A stretch of DNA of 64,000 nt, from NCBI RefSeq assembly GCF_000316685.1, contig NC_019680.1, positions 559,501-623,500 of the forward strand, given 5' to 3'. This DNA is from Synechococcus sp. PCC 6312 (GTDB taxonomy: Bacteria; Cyanobacteriota; Cyanobacteriia; Thermosynechococcales; Thermosynechococcaceae). The notes under the pieces were generated by a model. It was given only the letters and a program-made list of their open reading frames with translations. It was not told where the DNA came from and made no database searches. This document shows, piece by piece, positions 1-8,350 of the stretch. The position numbers and the translations under genes are program-made. Positions within the stretch are counted from its first letter, which is position 1. Each line of letters begins with the position of its first letter.

Positions 1-2
1 AT

Positions 3-176
3 CCCCACTATCAAGTTTTCCATCAAGAGTTAACCGCGGATCAAGACGCGGCGGCAACTACGCCCCATTTAGCTGCAAAACACACCCAACGCCTCAGCCA
101 ACTCTCTCGCAAAGCCCAACGCCGCCAAAGTCATCAAACCAGCCAAAGTCTATGGCTCGATGATGCTGATAGTTGA
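3..176 (+). CDS. C-terminal end of an unknown protein (partial, start outside window)
   Basis: The third forward frame is open from the window edge to a TGA at 174-176, giving 57 residues ending in LWLDDADS. The stretch is hydrophilic, rich in Gln, His, Ala and Arg, and looks like a low-complexity tail rather than a folded domain. No family is recognised. The other two forward frames also run some way before stopping, so the frame choice rests on the protein-like composition and the position of the stop just before the convergent transporter gene. The upstream sequence would settle it. Confidence 0.4.
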   Translation, partial: PHYQVFHQELTADQDAAATTPHLAAKHTQRLSQLSRKAQRRQSHQTSQSLWLDDADS

Positions 177-202
177 AAGTTTATATTGGGTGCTGCAATG
201 TC

Positions 203-823
203 TTATCCGACTGGCCGCATCGCCCGCCAGGATTGGGAAAGCACTTGACCCGCCGACTTTGCAAAAACAACGGTTAACAATAAACCAACTGCTAAATCGG
301 GCAGGCTGGAATGAATTAGGAAAACAAGTGCCGCTGCGCCCAGGACAGACGTATTGGCAATAATATCGTTACGAGAGCATAACCAGACCGAGGACATATT
401 CAGGTTATCGTTGCGATGACGAGTTAAGAGAAACAGACACAGTAAATTTGCCAGTAACGCAATGACTCCAACCATCCCCATCAGGGTCGCTGCCGGCCTG
501 GAACCTGTAAAGAGTTGATAACTGGCCTGGGAAAAAGCCGCAATTGCCGAGCCAAACATCATCAGTCCCTTAAAGAAGGCCGCCCCGGCTTGCGCTCTCA
601 CAGGCTTGTTAATGACATACAAACTACTGCCATAGGCGAGAGCATCACCCAGCATATCCAAAGAATCTCCCGTCAAGGATAGGGAGTTTGCTTGAATACC
701 AGCCCCAAGTTCAACCACGAACATCACAGCATTAATCAGAAGAACGATCCACAACACCTTGGCTTGTTCTTTTCTGAGTTTTGATAACTCGCAAACCTTG
801 GCCTGGCAGCACTGATCTCCCAC
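203..823 (-). CDS. Short cation diffusion facilitator-like transporter (TM domain only)
   Basis: This 206-residue membrane protein resembles the transmembrane half of CDF metal/proton antiporters (CzcD-like). The N-terminus carries a Cys cluster (CCQAKVC, residues 5-11), followed by about five or six hydrophobic segments. The second segment holds an acidic site (GDSLDMLGDA, about residues 52-61) where CDF proteins bind metal; the later site reads SRNDIIAN in place of the usual HxxxD. The C-terminal cytoplasmic dimerisation domain of full-length CDFs (about 300 residues) is absent. The start is GTG, with AGGA only a few bases upstream. Substrate cannot be told. It is convergent with the partial gene at the window edge. 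Confidence 0.8.
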   Translation of the reverse strand: MGDQCCQAKVCELSKLRKEQAKVLWIVLLINAVMFVVELGAGIQANSLSLTGDSLDMLGDALAYGSSLYVINKPVRAQAGAAFFKGLMMFGSAIAAFSQASYQLFTGSRPAATLMGMVGVIALLANLLCLFLLTRHRNDNLNMSSVWLCSRNDIIANTSVLGAAALVFLIHSSLPDLAVGLLLTVVFAKSAGQVLSQSWRAMRPVG

Positions 824-936
824 GATTCCTGGCTCGGCAAAGACATTACTTCAGTAGTCTTATCACAAACTGGCTTGAGGTATCGGAACGCCGTGAACAA
901 CAGAGTCACAGACTTGCTGTCTATCCCGCCTGAAAA

Positions 937-2445
937 TTAGGGAATTTCATAACCAAAGCAGTTACTATCCACCATTCCCAAGTCAATATCACCCAGGCCA
1001 TACTCGGCCCAACGCCGCCCCACCATCGCAGCTACATCGGGATCCGACTCCAGCACATCCCCCCAAGCATGATCGGTTTCCGGCGGAATTTTAGTCGTGG
1101 CATCAATCCCCATCCGGCCCCCCAGGCCCACCTTTTCACTGGCAAAATCCAGGGTATCAAAGGGGGTTTCCGGCAAAATAAACACATCCCGCACCGGATC
1201 GACTTTCGAGCTAATGGCCCAGACCACCTGGCGCGGATCTCGGATATTGATACTTTTGTCCACGACAATCACAAACTTGGTATAGGTGAACTGGGGTAAG
1301 GCACTCCAAAAGGCTAAAGCAGCCCGCCGGGCCTGGCCTGGGTAGGCCTTATCAATGGAGATAATGGCCGCTTTATAACTGAGGGCTTCCATCGGTAAAA
1401 AGAAATCGACAATTTCCGCAACCTGTTGTCGCAAAATTGGCGTATAAATCCGATTGAGAACCATGGCCATCATCGCTTCTTCTTTCGGGGGGCGGCCGCT
1501 AAAGGTGGTTAGGTAAATGGGATTTTTCCGGTGAGTCAGGCAATGAAAGCGAATTAGGGGTGAATCTTCCACGCCGCCGTAATAGCCCATGTGATCACCA
1601 AAGGGGCCATCGGGTTGCATTTCCCCAGGGGTAATAGTGCCTTCTAAAACAAACTCAGAATCCGCCGGAACTTCTAGATCAACGGTTTTACATTTGGCTA
1701 AATTAATTCCACCGCCGCCATATAACCCGGCAAACAACCACTCAGACAAATCCACGGGAATCGGAGTTGCCGCTGCCAAAATGATTAAAGGATCTACACC
1801 CAAGGCAATGGCGACTTCTAATTTCTGCCCCTGCTCAGCGGCTTTGCGTAAATGTCTGGCTCCTCCCCGCACCGATAGCCAATGCACGGTCATGGTCGTT
1901 GGGGATTGTAATTGCAGCCGATAGACACCAACGTTGGGGGTTCCTGTTTCACAATCTTTCGTAATCACCAGGCCAAGGGTAATAATTTTGCCAGCATCAC
2001 CGGGATAGGGGCGAATCATTGGGATTTTGTTTAAGTCCAGGCCCTCGCCTTGAATCACCACTTGCTGACAGGGTGGAAATAAATCACGATTCGGTTTGGC
2101 TTTCACGACATCAAATAAGACTTTGCCAAAATCTATGGCCTGGCTAATTTTCTTTGGGGGTTTGGGTTGCTGTAAAAGGGCCAGCTTCTGACCTAATGCT
2201 TCCAACTCTTGGGGCTGTTCCATATTCATCGCCCAACAGGCCCGCTCAATGGTTCCCAATAAATTCACTGCCACCGGATAGGGGGAGCCTTTAACATTTT
2301 CAAACAACAGGCCTGGGCCACCACATTGAAGTAAGCGTTGGGCAATTTCGGCAATTTCCAAATCTGGATCAACGAGGGCTTTAATTCGGCGCAGTTGTCC
2401 CCGTTTTTCTAATAGTTGAATAAATCCGCGTAAATCCCTTGCCAT
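937..2445 (-). CDS. ubiD: UbiD-family prenylated-FMN decarboxylase
   Basis: At 502 residues this has the usual length of UbiD decarboxylases, which use prenylated FMN to remove the carboxylate from 4-hydroxy-3-polyprenylbenzoate. In cyanobacteria the pathway leads to plastoquinone. The N-terminus (MARDLRGFIQLLEKRGQL) and the internal GPFGDHMGYYGG segment are characteristic of the family. The C-terminal part has the expected substrate/cofactor region ending near GYEIP. ATG at 2445. The flavin prenyltransferase partner UbiX is not in this window. The gene stands alone on its strand, 52 bases downstream of the coiled-coil gene stop. Confidence 0.95.
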   Translation of the reverse strand: MARDLRGFIQLLEKRGQLRRIKALVDPDLEIAEIAQRLLQCGGPGLLFENVKGSPYPVAVNLLGTIERACWAMNMEQPQELEALGQKLALLQQPKPPKKISQAIDFGKVLFDVVKAKPNRDLFPPCQQVVIQGEGLDLNKIPMIRPYPGDAGKIITLGLVITKDCETGTPNVGVYRLQLQSPTTMTVHWLSVRGGARHLRKAAEQGQKLEVAIALGVDPLIILAAATPIPVDLSEWLFAGLYGGGGINLAKCKTVDLEVPADSEFVLEGTITPGEMQPDGPFGDHMGYYGGVEDSPLIRFHCLTHRKNPIYLTTFSGRPPKEEAMMAMVLNRIYTPILRQQVAEIVDFFLPMEALSYKAAIISIDKAYPGQARRAALAFWSALPQFTYTKFVIVVDKSINIRDPRQVVWAISSKVDPVRDVFILPETPFDTLDFASEKVGLGGRMGIDATTKIPPETDHAWGDVLESDPDVAAMVGRRWAEYGLGDIDLGMVDSNCFGYEIP

Positions 2446-2497
2446 GGTGTTATCTCTTGTGAGGTTAGTGAACTGGAAAATCTATCTGAGTGATGAA

Positions 2498-2911
2498 TTA
2501 GGCCTTATCCGCAAAGAAGATTACTTTTGCTAATAATCCCAAGGCTGTGGCAAATCCGGTAAACACAAATCCCAGGAGTTTATTGTCTGTGGCCTGTTGT
2601 TGTTTGCCTAAATCTGGAACTTCCGCTTTCAGATCATCTACTTTGTCATTGACGGCTTTGATTTCAGTACGGACGGTGATAAATTGCTGATCTACAGACT
2701 TGAATTGCTGATCTACGGTATTAAATCGCTCATCGGTCTTGGCCTGGTTGACCTTAACTTCAATTTTTAAGTCCTGAATATCTTGGCGCATGCCCTTGAT
2801 TTCCGACTGCATGGCCTCTTGATTGGTTTGCACGGTCTCCAGGACAGTGGTTAATCGCTCCAGTCCGCGTAAAATCAAAGCCGCATCAGACACTGTTAAT
2901 TGGTCAGTCAT
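2498..2911 (-). CDS. Small coiled-coil protein with C-terminal membrane anchor
   Basis: The protein has 137 residues when started at the ATG at 2911, which has GAGGAG eight to nine bases upstream; an in-frame TTG at 2917 is less likely. Residues about 15-105 form a continuous heptad-rich coiled coil with repeated VDQQF units, and residues about 112-130 form one hydrophobic helix (FVFTGFATALGLLAKVIFF). The build, coiled coil then tail anchor, resembles XhlA-type or DUF1640-like proteins, but I cannot assign a family. A 21-bp DNA duplication lies inside the coiled coil. Function unknown; probably membrane tethered and oligomeric. Confidence 0.75.
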   Translation of the reverse strand: MTDQLTVSDAALILRGLERLTTVLETVQTNQEAMQSEIKGMRQDIQDLKIEVKVNQAKTDERFNTVDQQFKSVDQQFITVRTEIKAVNDKVDDLKAEVPDLGKQQQATDNKLLGFVFTGFATALGLLAKVIFFADKA

Positions 2912-3041
2912 TACCAACTCTCCTCGAAAATGTTTAATTAGGCCTTAGCATCAGAAAATATCCCCTCTTAGAGATTATGAGTTTTACAGACACAACAGAT
3001 TGTTCAACTTTGAATTTCCCAAAATAACCAGCTCATCAGCC

Positions 3042-3515
3042 TTAAAAAACCTGGCTTTTAGTCGCTTCTGAAATCGTTGGCAGTTCGGCATAAATTCCCC
3101 GGAAGGACTGCACAATGGCAAAGATCACCCCTGCCAAGACCCCAATAAACACAAAGTTTGAAAATACCTTAGTCACAAAATCAAAGGAGCCGAGCAGATT
3201 CAAAACCATCATGATCAATTGCAATAGGAAAATCACAATTCCCATCAATAACGCTTGCATGGTGTTGTAACGGATAAAGTAACTAATCCGGCTGTTACGG
3301 ACAACCAAGAGATACAGTCCCATGAAAACAATAATCCCAGCCAGGGGAATCGAATAAATAAGGGCAATGGGTAAAATTGGAATCAATAATAACTGCAAGA
3401 CTGGAAACATTTGCATCAGCGAGCCACCAAATTGCATCCCATAGAAAAGAGGAAGTAAATAAGCTAAAGCCCCAAATATCCGATCCCAGACCGTTGCTAC
3501 TGCACGCCAACTCAC
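3042..3515 (-). CDS. Tic20-family membrane protein
   Basis: This 157-residue protein has four hydrophobic helices and the conserved sequence around RNSRISYFIRYNTMQALLMG, typical of the Tic20 family. Tic20 is a chloroplast inner-envelope protein-import component; the cyanobacterial homologues are inner-membrane proteins of unclear role. The start is GTG at 3515, with GGGGA eight bases upstream. The N-terminal MSWRAVATVWDRIFGALAYL leads directly into the first helix. It is transcribed in the same direction as its neighbours but with a 120-base gap to the next gene, so co-transcription is uncertain. Confidence 0.85.
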   Translation of the reverse strand: MSWRAVATVWDRIFGALAYLLPLFYGMQFGGSLMQMFPVLQLLLIPILPIALIYSIPLAGIIVFMGLYLLVVRNSRISYFIRYNTMQALLMGIVIFLLQLIMMVLNLLGSFDFVTKVFSNFVFIGVLAGVIFAIVQSFRGIYAELPTISEATKSQVF

Positions 3516-3555
3516 AAGCTTGTCCCCATTACGACAACATTAAAACCTGAAATCC

Positions 3556-3795
3556 TCAGGCCAACCCCTCGGATTCTGTTTCTAGCCTAACGGGGAGATT
3601 ATTAATTTGGGCCAAGTAAAATCCCATCTGGCAGCGAAATTTTGGACAACCACTATCCAGACCACAGGCCACCGATTCCCCACAACCGAGTTGTCCCTTT
3701 TCCCAGCGGGGCTGTCCCGATCGATTGGCCAGGAGGCAGGATGGGCAAACTTGCTGAGGCATTAGGACTTGACTTTGGGTGAGCATGACTAACAT
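3556..3795 (-). CDS. Small Cys-rich protein, probable metal-binding
   Basis: This is a 79-residue protein with seven cysteines: CPSC at 17-20, then C38, C44, C50 and C55 spaced in the central part. Such paired cysteines suggest a zinc or iron-sulphur site, though no named domain is recognised. ATG at 3795 is supported by GGAGG six bases upstream; a second in-frame Met is at 3786. It lies 40 bases upstream of the Tic20-like gene on the same strand and may be co-transcribed with it. I regard it as a real gene because of the strong ribosome-binding site and clean cysteine pattern. Confidence 0.65.
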   Translation of the reverse strand: MLVMLTQSQVLMPQQVCPSCLLANRSGQPRWEKGQLGCGESVACGLDSGCPKFRCQMGFYLAQINNLPVRLETESEGLA

Positions 3796-3872
3796 TGGCC
3801 ACCTCCAGGGATCAACCCATATTCTTTATTTTATGAGGCTGTGGTGGTGAGATTGTGCTACAGAAAACATCC

Positions 3873-5762
3873 TTAACCGCCATAACGCAAAAATTGCAAA
3901 ATACCGCGGGCAATGGCCTGGGCCATTTGGGATCGCCAGGCCGGGCTATTAAAATTAGCGGCATCCTCTGCCCCGGTGACAAAACCAGTTTCGACCAAGG
4001 CAGCGGGCATGGAGGTATTCCGAATCACATAAAAACGGGCGGCTCGAACACTGCGGTCACGAATATTAACACTCGACAAAATACTATTGTGAATCGCAGC
4101 GGCCAACCGACTGGATCTACCCGGAGCGTAATAGGTTTCCAGGCCATTGACATCGGGGCGACTCATGCTGATGGCATTGGCATGGATACTGACAAAAACA
4201 GCCGCTCTGGCCCGCTCAGCCATGGCCACACGGGGAGGTAAGTCTAGTTCAACGTTGGGAGGCAAGTCACTTTTACGAGTCAAAATCACTTGTACCCCTT
4301 GTTGCTGGAGAATGGCAGCTACCTGCAAACCAATGTCCAAAACAATATCTTTTTCCCGAATCCCCCCAATCCCAATCGCGCCTGGATCAATCCCCCCATG
4401 GCCTGGATCAATCACCACAACATTTGCACCTCGAGGCGTGGGCAAGGGCTGATCTGGATCAAAAGGGCGCGGGGCAGGAACGCTAACTTGGGATGGGGAT
4501 GTGGCAGTGGGCGGGGCCTGGCCTGGACGTTGCAGTTGGATCACAATGGAATCCCCGGTGGTTCGGGTTACTCCTAAAACCTTGACATCGGCAGAGGGGG
4601 TCAGTAATACGGAAATTGTGCTCTCATTATCTTGGCGAATTTGTAAATTAGCAGGACTACCCTCACCAGTCCGAGGTGGGCGAATATCCCCCAAACGAGC
4701 ATCCCGAAAGCGAATTCGATAGGCACTACCTTCCCAGCCAACCGTATAAAATAACGTCCGATCACCCTGAATAAAGAGTTCCTGCCCACCTAAATCTACT
4801 CGTTGGATGGTGGTTAGAGGACGACCAGGGGGCGCAGGGCGGGGAATGGTTTGGGCATTGGCAGGGGGAATGGCGTTGATGGCAATGCTTCCACCGGACG
4901 TGGGCGGGGGATTTTCTGGGGCAGGTGCGGGGAGTGGATTGGTAGCAATGTTACTAGGAACAACTAAAAACCCGCCGGTAGCACTGGAGCCAATTTGCCA
5001 ATCGGGACTATTAGGTTCCACTTGGAGCGTCAGCCGGACTGAGGGAGGATTACGCTGCTGCTGGCCAAAGCGTGCCCGTACCCGCCCAATTCCAAATCGC
5101 TCAAACCGGACTTCCCGGTTATTAAAGCCATTACCAAAGCGAATATTAGTCAGGTCAATATCAATCCGGCGGCGGTCGCGACTGCGCTCAATCTTTGTAA
5201 CGGTGGGAAGCTTCCCGTTTGTCGCAACAAAAAATCCTGTACTTGTGCTTTGAATCGCCGTAATTTCCGTAGGTTGCTCTCGGGTGGCTACAGGTTGGTT
5301 CGGGGCAGGGTTGGGGGGTGTGGGTAAACCAGGGGCAGGATTTGTGGCTGACATTAGGGTCGGCTCCGGAATCTGCACTAGCCAGTTTTGGGCCGTTAGA
5401 CCGCGAAACTTGACATCATTGGGATTTAGGGTGTAGCCGGGAGCTAATTCAACGACAATGCGTGTGGTTTGGGGGTCAAATTGGGCCACTCGCACCTGCC
5501 GAATCGCGCCAGCCCCTGATTGATTAATTTGAGGGCGGCCGAGAACTACCCCTGGCAAATCTATCACCAGACGCGTGGGGTCAAAAACCAATTGGGCCTG
5601 GGGTTGGACAGGCGCATCAGTGCGAATTTCCAGTTGATTAGTACCGGAATTAAACCGCCAAGATTGTAATCGGCCGGCTTGGGCAGGTAATCCTAGCAAG
5701 AGAACTCCTAATATCCCTAGGAGCCAACTTTTAGGAAGCTGAGATTGCCACCGATGTACCAT
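3873..5762 (-). CDS. amiC: N-acetylmuramoyl-L-alanine amidase with AMIN domains (AmiC type)
   Basis: This periplasmic zinc amidase cleaves the bond between MurNAc and the L-Ala of the peptide stem and is used in daughter-cell separation. The last 190 residues or so are an Amidase_3 domain with the expected zinc and catalytic set: DPGHGG, REKDIVLD, SIHANA and VETGF. The N-terminal part holds an AMIN domain and a second AMIN-like region joined by Pro-rich linkers; AMIN domains target the septum. I start at ATG 5762 because a signal peptide (SWLLGILGVLLLGLPAQA) follows at a normal distance; the frame stays open to 5888. Length is then 629 residues. Confidence 0.93.
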   Translation of the reverse strand: MVHRWQSQLPKSWLLGILGVLLLGLPAQAGRLQSWRFNSGTNQLEIRTDAPVQPQAQLVFDPTRLVIDLPGVVLGRPQINQSGAGAIRQVRVAQFDPQTTRIVVELAPGYTLNPNDVKFRGLTAQNWLVQIPEPTLMSATNPAPGLPTPPNPAPNQPVATREQPTEITAIQSTSTGFFVATNGKLPTVTKIERSRDRRRIDIDLTNIRFGNGFNNREVRFERFGIGRVRARFGQQQRNPPSVRLTLQVEPNSPDWQIGSSATGGFLVVPSNIATNPLPAPAPENPPPTSGGSIAINAIPPANAQTIPRPAPPGRPLTTIQRVDLGGQELFIQGDRTLFYTVGWEGSAYRIRFRDARLGDIRPPRTGEGSPANLQIRQDNESTISVLLTPSADVKVLGVTRTTGDSIVIQLQRPGQAPPTATSPSQVSVPAPRPFDPDQPLPTPRGANVVVIDPGHGGIDPGAIGIGGIREKDIVLDIGLQVAAILQQQGVQVILTRKSDLPPNVELDLPPRVAMAERARAAVFVSIHANAISMSRPDVNGLETYYAPGRSSRLAAAIHNSILSSVNIRDRSVRAARFYVIRNTSMPAALVETGFVTGAEDAANFNSPAWRSQMAQAIARGILQFLRYGG

Positions 5763-5999
5763 GCTGCTGCTCCAACCGGATGAATCAGTCATGTTCTTGG
5801 GCCTCAGTGCCATCCTCGTGGCCAGGCCGATGCCCAAAGACAAGCTTGGGTAGCTTACTCCAGTCTGGGCTATTTCGTAAACTGGCACATACCCTAGGAT
5901 TAAACTGCGCTCGAACCCGGCCTGGGATGCAAAAGTTAGCCAGCTTGTCGGCTAGGGCAAGACTAGCGGACTGGCTGCTCTTTAACCTCCAGACGAAAA

Positions 6000-6659
6000 T
6001 CAGCACCGATCAGGTTCCCCCTTGCCTCTACCAAATCCTATGGCTCGAATTGGCCCGAAACTCTGCCGATGCCAAGGGGTCACTCCTAACCGCTGGAGGG
6101 CCTGCTGATGTTCGCGAGTGCCATAGCCTTTGTTCCTTTCCCAACCATATTCTGGATAGCGATGCCCCAAATGGGATAACCACTGATCTCGAGAGACTTT
6201 GGCCAGGATAGCGGCACAGGCGATACTGTAACACTGGGTATCTCCTCGAACGATGGCTTGCCAGGCCCCACCCAAATTAGTTTTTGCCGATAACGTCCCA
6301 TCTACTAAGGCGTAATCCCAGGGGGTTACCTGCTCTAATGCTCGCTGCATGGCTAAATAGGTTGCTTGTTGGATATTGAGCCAATCAATTTCTGTCACCG
6401 TTGCCAGCCCCAGGCCCCAGCGCAGACATTGGCTCATAATTTGGGGCGCAAGAGCTTGACGCTGCCGGGCATTGAGGGTTTTGGAATCCCGGACAAGGGG
6501 AATTTGATCTGCCTGAGCCAGACCTGGAGGGAGCACCACCGCCGCCGCCACTACCGGCCCGGCCCAACACCCTCGCCCTACTTCATCAACACCAGCAACC
6601 CGCGAGAGTCCCTGCTGCCAGAGCCGTGATTCCTGTTCTAACGTTGGCGTAATTGGCAC
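6000..6659 (-). CDS. rnhB: Ribonuclease HII
   Basis: This 219-residue enzyme nicks RNA in RNA-DNA hybrids and at single ribonucleotides in DNA. The signature GVDEVGRGCWAGPVVAAAV at residues 23-41 supplies the catalytic Asp-Glu pair; further acidic residues come from RDSKTL and YALVDG. The C-terminus ends soon after a conserved SFGP segment. The start is GTG at 6659; no convincing Shine-Dalgarno sequence is seen, so another nearby start is possible. It sits upstream of the amidase on the same strand with a gap of over 200 bases in which no gene is seen. Confidence 0.95.
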   Translation of the reverse strand: MPITPTLEQESRLWQQGLSRVAGVDEVGRGCWAGPVVAAAVVLPPGLAQADQIPLVRDSKTLNARQRQALAPQIMSQCLRWGLGLATVTEIDWLNIQQATYLAMQRALEQVTPWDYALVDGTLSAKTNLGGAWQAIVRGDTQCYSIACAAILAKVSRDQWLSHLGHRYPEYGWERNKGYGTREHQQALQRLGVTPWHRQSFGPIRAIGFGRGKGEPDRC

Positions 6660-6728
6660 GGATTAGAGTCAGACCCCGATCTTCAGAGTCTCCTAGAGTT
6701 AAGTTTTAGATTTTGACCAGGCCTGCAG

Positions 6729-7445
6729 TTAACGGCGCCCACCCAACTCATCCATATCGAGGAACGTAGAGCGATTTTGATCAATGAACGTGGCTCGATC
6801 TAAGTTCATGTTATTGGGAGAAGTTGTTGATTTAACGGCTGTACCGTCAGAACCTGCTTTGGGATGGCGAGAAGTCCGCTCGGGCACTACAACTTTTTCC
6901 ATGATGAATTCAATAGTGCCAGGCTTAAGCCAACCGCGGGCCACCAAAATATCCCCAAGGCGCGAACCTGTTGCTCGTTGATCTGCTAATGCCACTTCAA
7001 TTTGGGCCGGCGTGACTAGTTCCGCGTCAACTAAATAATTACCGAGCCGCTTCGTAAAACTTTCATCCCCAGGCCGAGGCATAAAAGGGCGAGTCACAGA
7101 TTGGGGTGGGGTTGTGAGCCGAGGTGGCAGGGTTGGCTTATGGCGGGGAACTGAAGATAGTTCACTCTCAGATTGGCGCAGAGCAATGATTGCGTCTTTT
7201 AATTTAACGAGGCTCTTCGTGGCCTGCTGAAGTTGCCCCCGTTCTGCTGCCTGCTCTAACAACCGGGCTTGAACACCGATCAATGTCTGGTTCCCAGTGT
7301 TCGCCAAGACTTGTAACGTCCGAGCATATCCAGCTAAACCCAGAAAGTCATGCCCGGCCAAGGCTTCGCGAGCTTGATTAAAGGATGTTGTCAATTGCTT
7401 GAGTAGAGACTTGGCGAGTTGCTCATCCGGGGCAGGGTGGGGCAT
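6729..7445 (-). CDS. Cyanobacterial protein with C-terminal MshEN/GspE-N-like domain
   Basis: This 238-residue soluble protein has two parts. The N-terminal half (about 1-95) is helical and Gln/Ala/Leu rich. After a Pro/Arg linker, residues about 120-185 (KRLGNYLVDAELVTPAQIEV and on to GDILVARGWLKPGTIEF) match the small domain found at the N-terminus of GspE/PilB secretion ATPases, here without the ATPase. In other bacteria such MshEN-type domains can bind cyclic di-GMP; whether this one does cannot be read from sequence. ATG at 7445. The upstream DNA is the AT-rich gap described separately. Confidence 0.6.
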   Translation of the reverse strand: MPHPAPDEQLAKSLLKQLTTSFNQAREALAGHDFLGLAGYARTLQVLANTGNQTLIGVQARLLEQAAERGQLQQATKSLVKLKDAIIALRQSESELSSVPRHKPTLPPRLTTPPQSVTRPFMPRPGDESFTKRLGNYLVDAELVTPAQIEVALADQRATGSRLGDILVARGWLKPGTIEFIMEKVVVPERTSRHPKAGSDGTAVKSTTSPNNMNLDRATFIDQNRSTFLDMDELGGRR

Positions 7446-7890
7446 AGGATTAAATAGAAATTAGGATATGTACAAAAAATTTAAGTCTTTAAATTTAAAT
7501 GTATTGATGACAGGATGGATTGTCTAATAGACCTCAAAACCATGATTTTGGAGAGTTGCCGCTATTGTGGGGCTAACATCCTCGAAGTCTTTAGACCTAG
7601 TCTCATTTTAAGCATAATCTTTGAGATGGGCAGGTTTAGGGACAATAAACTTCAACACTACTTCAGCAAAACGTTACAAAAGCTGCCACTGCGCTAAACC
7701 CAGATGAATTTTAATGACTTAAATTTTAGAGTTAGTATTTCTTGCTTAGGTAGTTTTCTTCGGTAAGGCTACACAGACGGCGTTAACTGATTAAATATCC
7801 TAAAAATCATAGTTAGAAAAAGCTCGCCTTGGATTGCCTTAAAACTGCGAGGTGATAATTTTGAGCTTCTAAAACCCCACCACTTCAGGT
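7446..7890. other. AT-rich intergenic stretch without a convincing gene
   Basis: This 445-bp gap is visibly more AT-rich than its surroundings and holds no open frame with protein-like composition; the longest (7515-7697, +) encodes 60 residues with no recognisable domain. A 21-bp imperfect inverted repeat bounds 7476-7727. The left end is the leader of the gene starting at 7445, so a promoter on the minus strand is expected here. Confidence 0.6.
7476..7727. repeat. Inverted-repeat-bounded AT-rich element (MITE-like candidate)
   Basis: Left arm 7476-7496 and right arm 7707-7727 are inverted copies that pair at 19 of 21 positions; the outer 12 bases (AAAATTTAAGTC and GACTTAAATTTT) match perfectly. 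The arms enclose about 210 bp. No clear target-site duplication is seen outside the arms, and the AT-rich composition makes chance pairing more likely than usual, so this is only a candidate non-autonomous element. Confidence 0.35.
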
Positions 7891-8190
7891 TTAACGGAGT
7901 TGACCACTGAGAGAACGCTCCACGAATGGACTCTCATCGTAAATCGTGAGTTCCTTGGGCTTACAGCGCTTGACCTCACAGACAATCCCTATGGCATTTT
8001 CTTGTTGCAAGTCCTCAATGTAACCCACTTTTTCGGACTCTGCTTCTGCTGGACTCAAAAATGGGCCAAAGTAATAGGTGCAGCGGGGGGATTCTGTCTT
8101 AATCTCAATCCACCAGGCCAGGCCCAGATCATTGACGAGTCCCGCCAACCACTGACTGAATCCTGATTGCGCTGTTTCATAATCCTTCAC
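7891..8190 (-). CDS. DUF1816 domain protein
   Basis: This small cyanobacterial protein (99 residues from the start chosen) matches DUF1816 by its WWIEIKTESPRCTYYFGPF core followed by a GYIEDLQQE segment. The family is found next to or fused with phycobilisome and signalling proteins, but its role is not established. The longer frame begins at GTG 8196, only two bases after AGGAGG. The second GTG at 8190 lies eight bases after AGGAGG and is the better start, giving an N-terminus of MKDYETAQ. Upstream lies the leader shared with the divergent side of rlmB's terminator region. Confidence 0.8.
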   Translation of the reverse strand: MKDYETAQSGFSQWLAGLVNDLGLAWWIEIKTESPRCTYYFGPFLSPAEAESEKVGYIEDLQQENAIGIVCEVKRCKPKELTIYDESPFVERSLSGQLR

Positions 8191-8350
8191 CGGCACAACC
8201 TCCTAAACCACCACCAACTCGTTACGTCTCTGCATTGTGTATAACTGATCCCCCTGCAGATGTGTGGACTCGAAGTTCCAAATTGCGAATTGTTACATAC
8301 CTTAACATTTTGTTGTAATAAGTAACATCTCTTTCCGGTATCAGGCTAAA

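Noticed and set aside
5896-5990. Reverse-strand T-arm-like text (GGGTTCGAGC) suggesting a tRNA between amiC and rnhB
   Set aside because: No acceptor stem, D-arm or anticodon arm could be folded around it, and the T-stem does not close.
7515-7697. 60-residue open frame in the AT-rich gap
   Set aside because: No ribosome-binding site, composition not protein-like, lies inside the inverted-repeat element.
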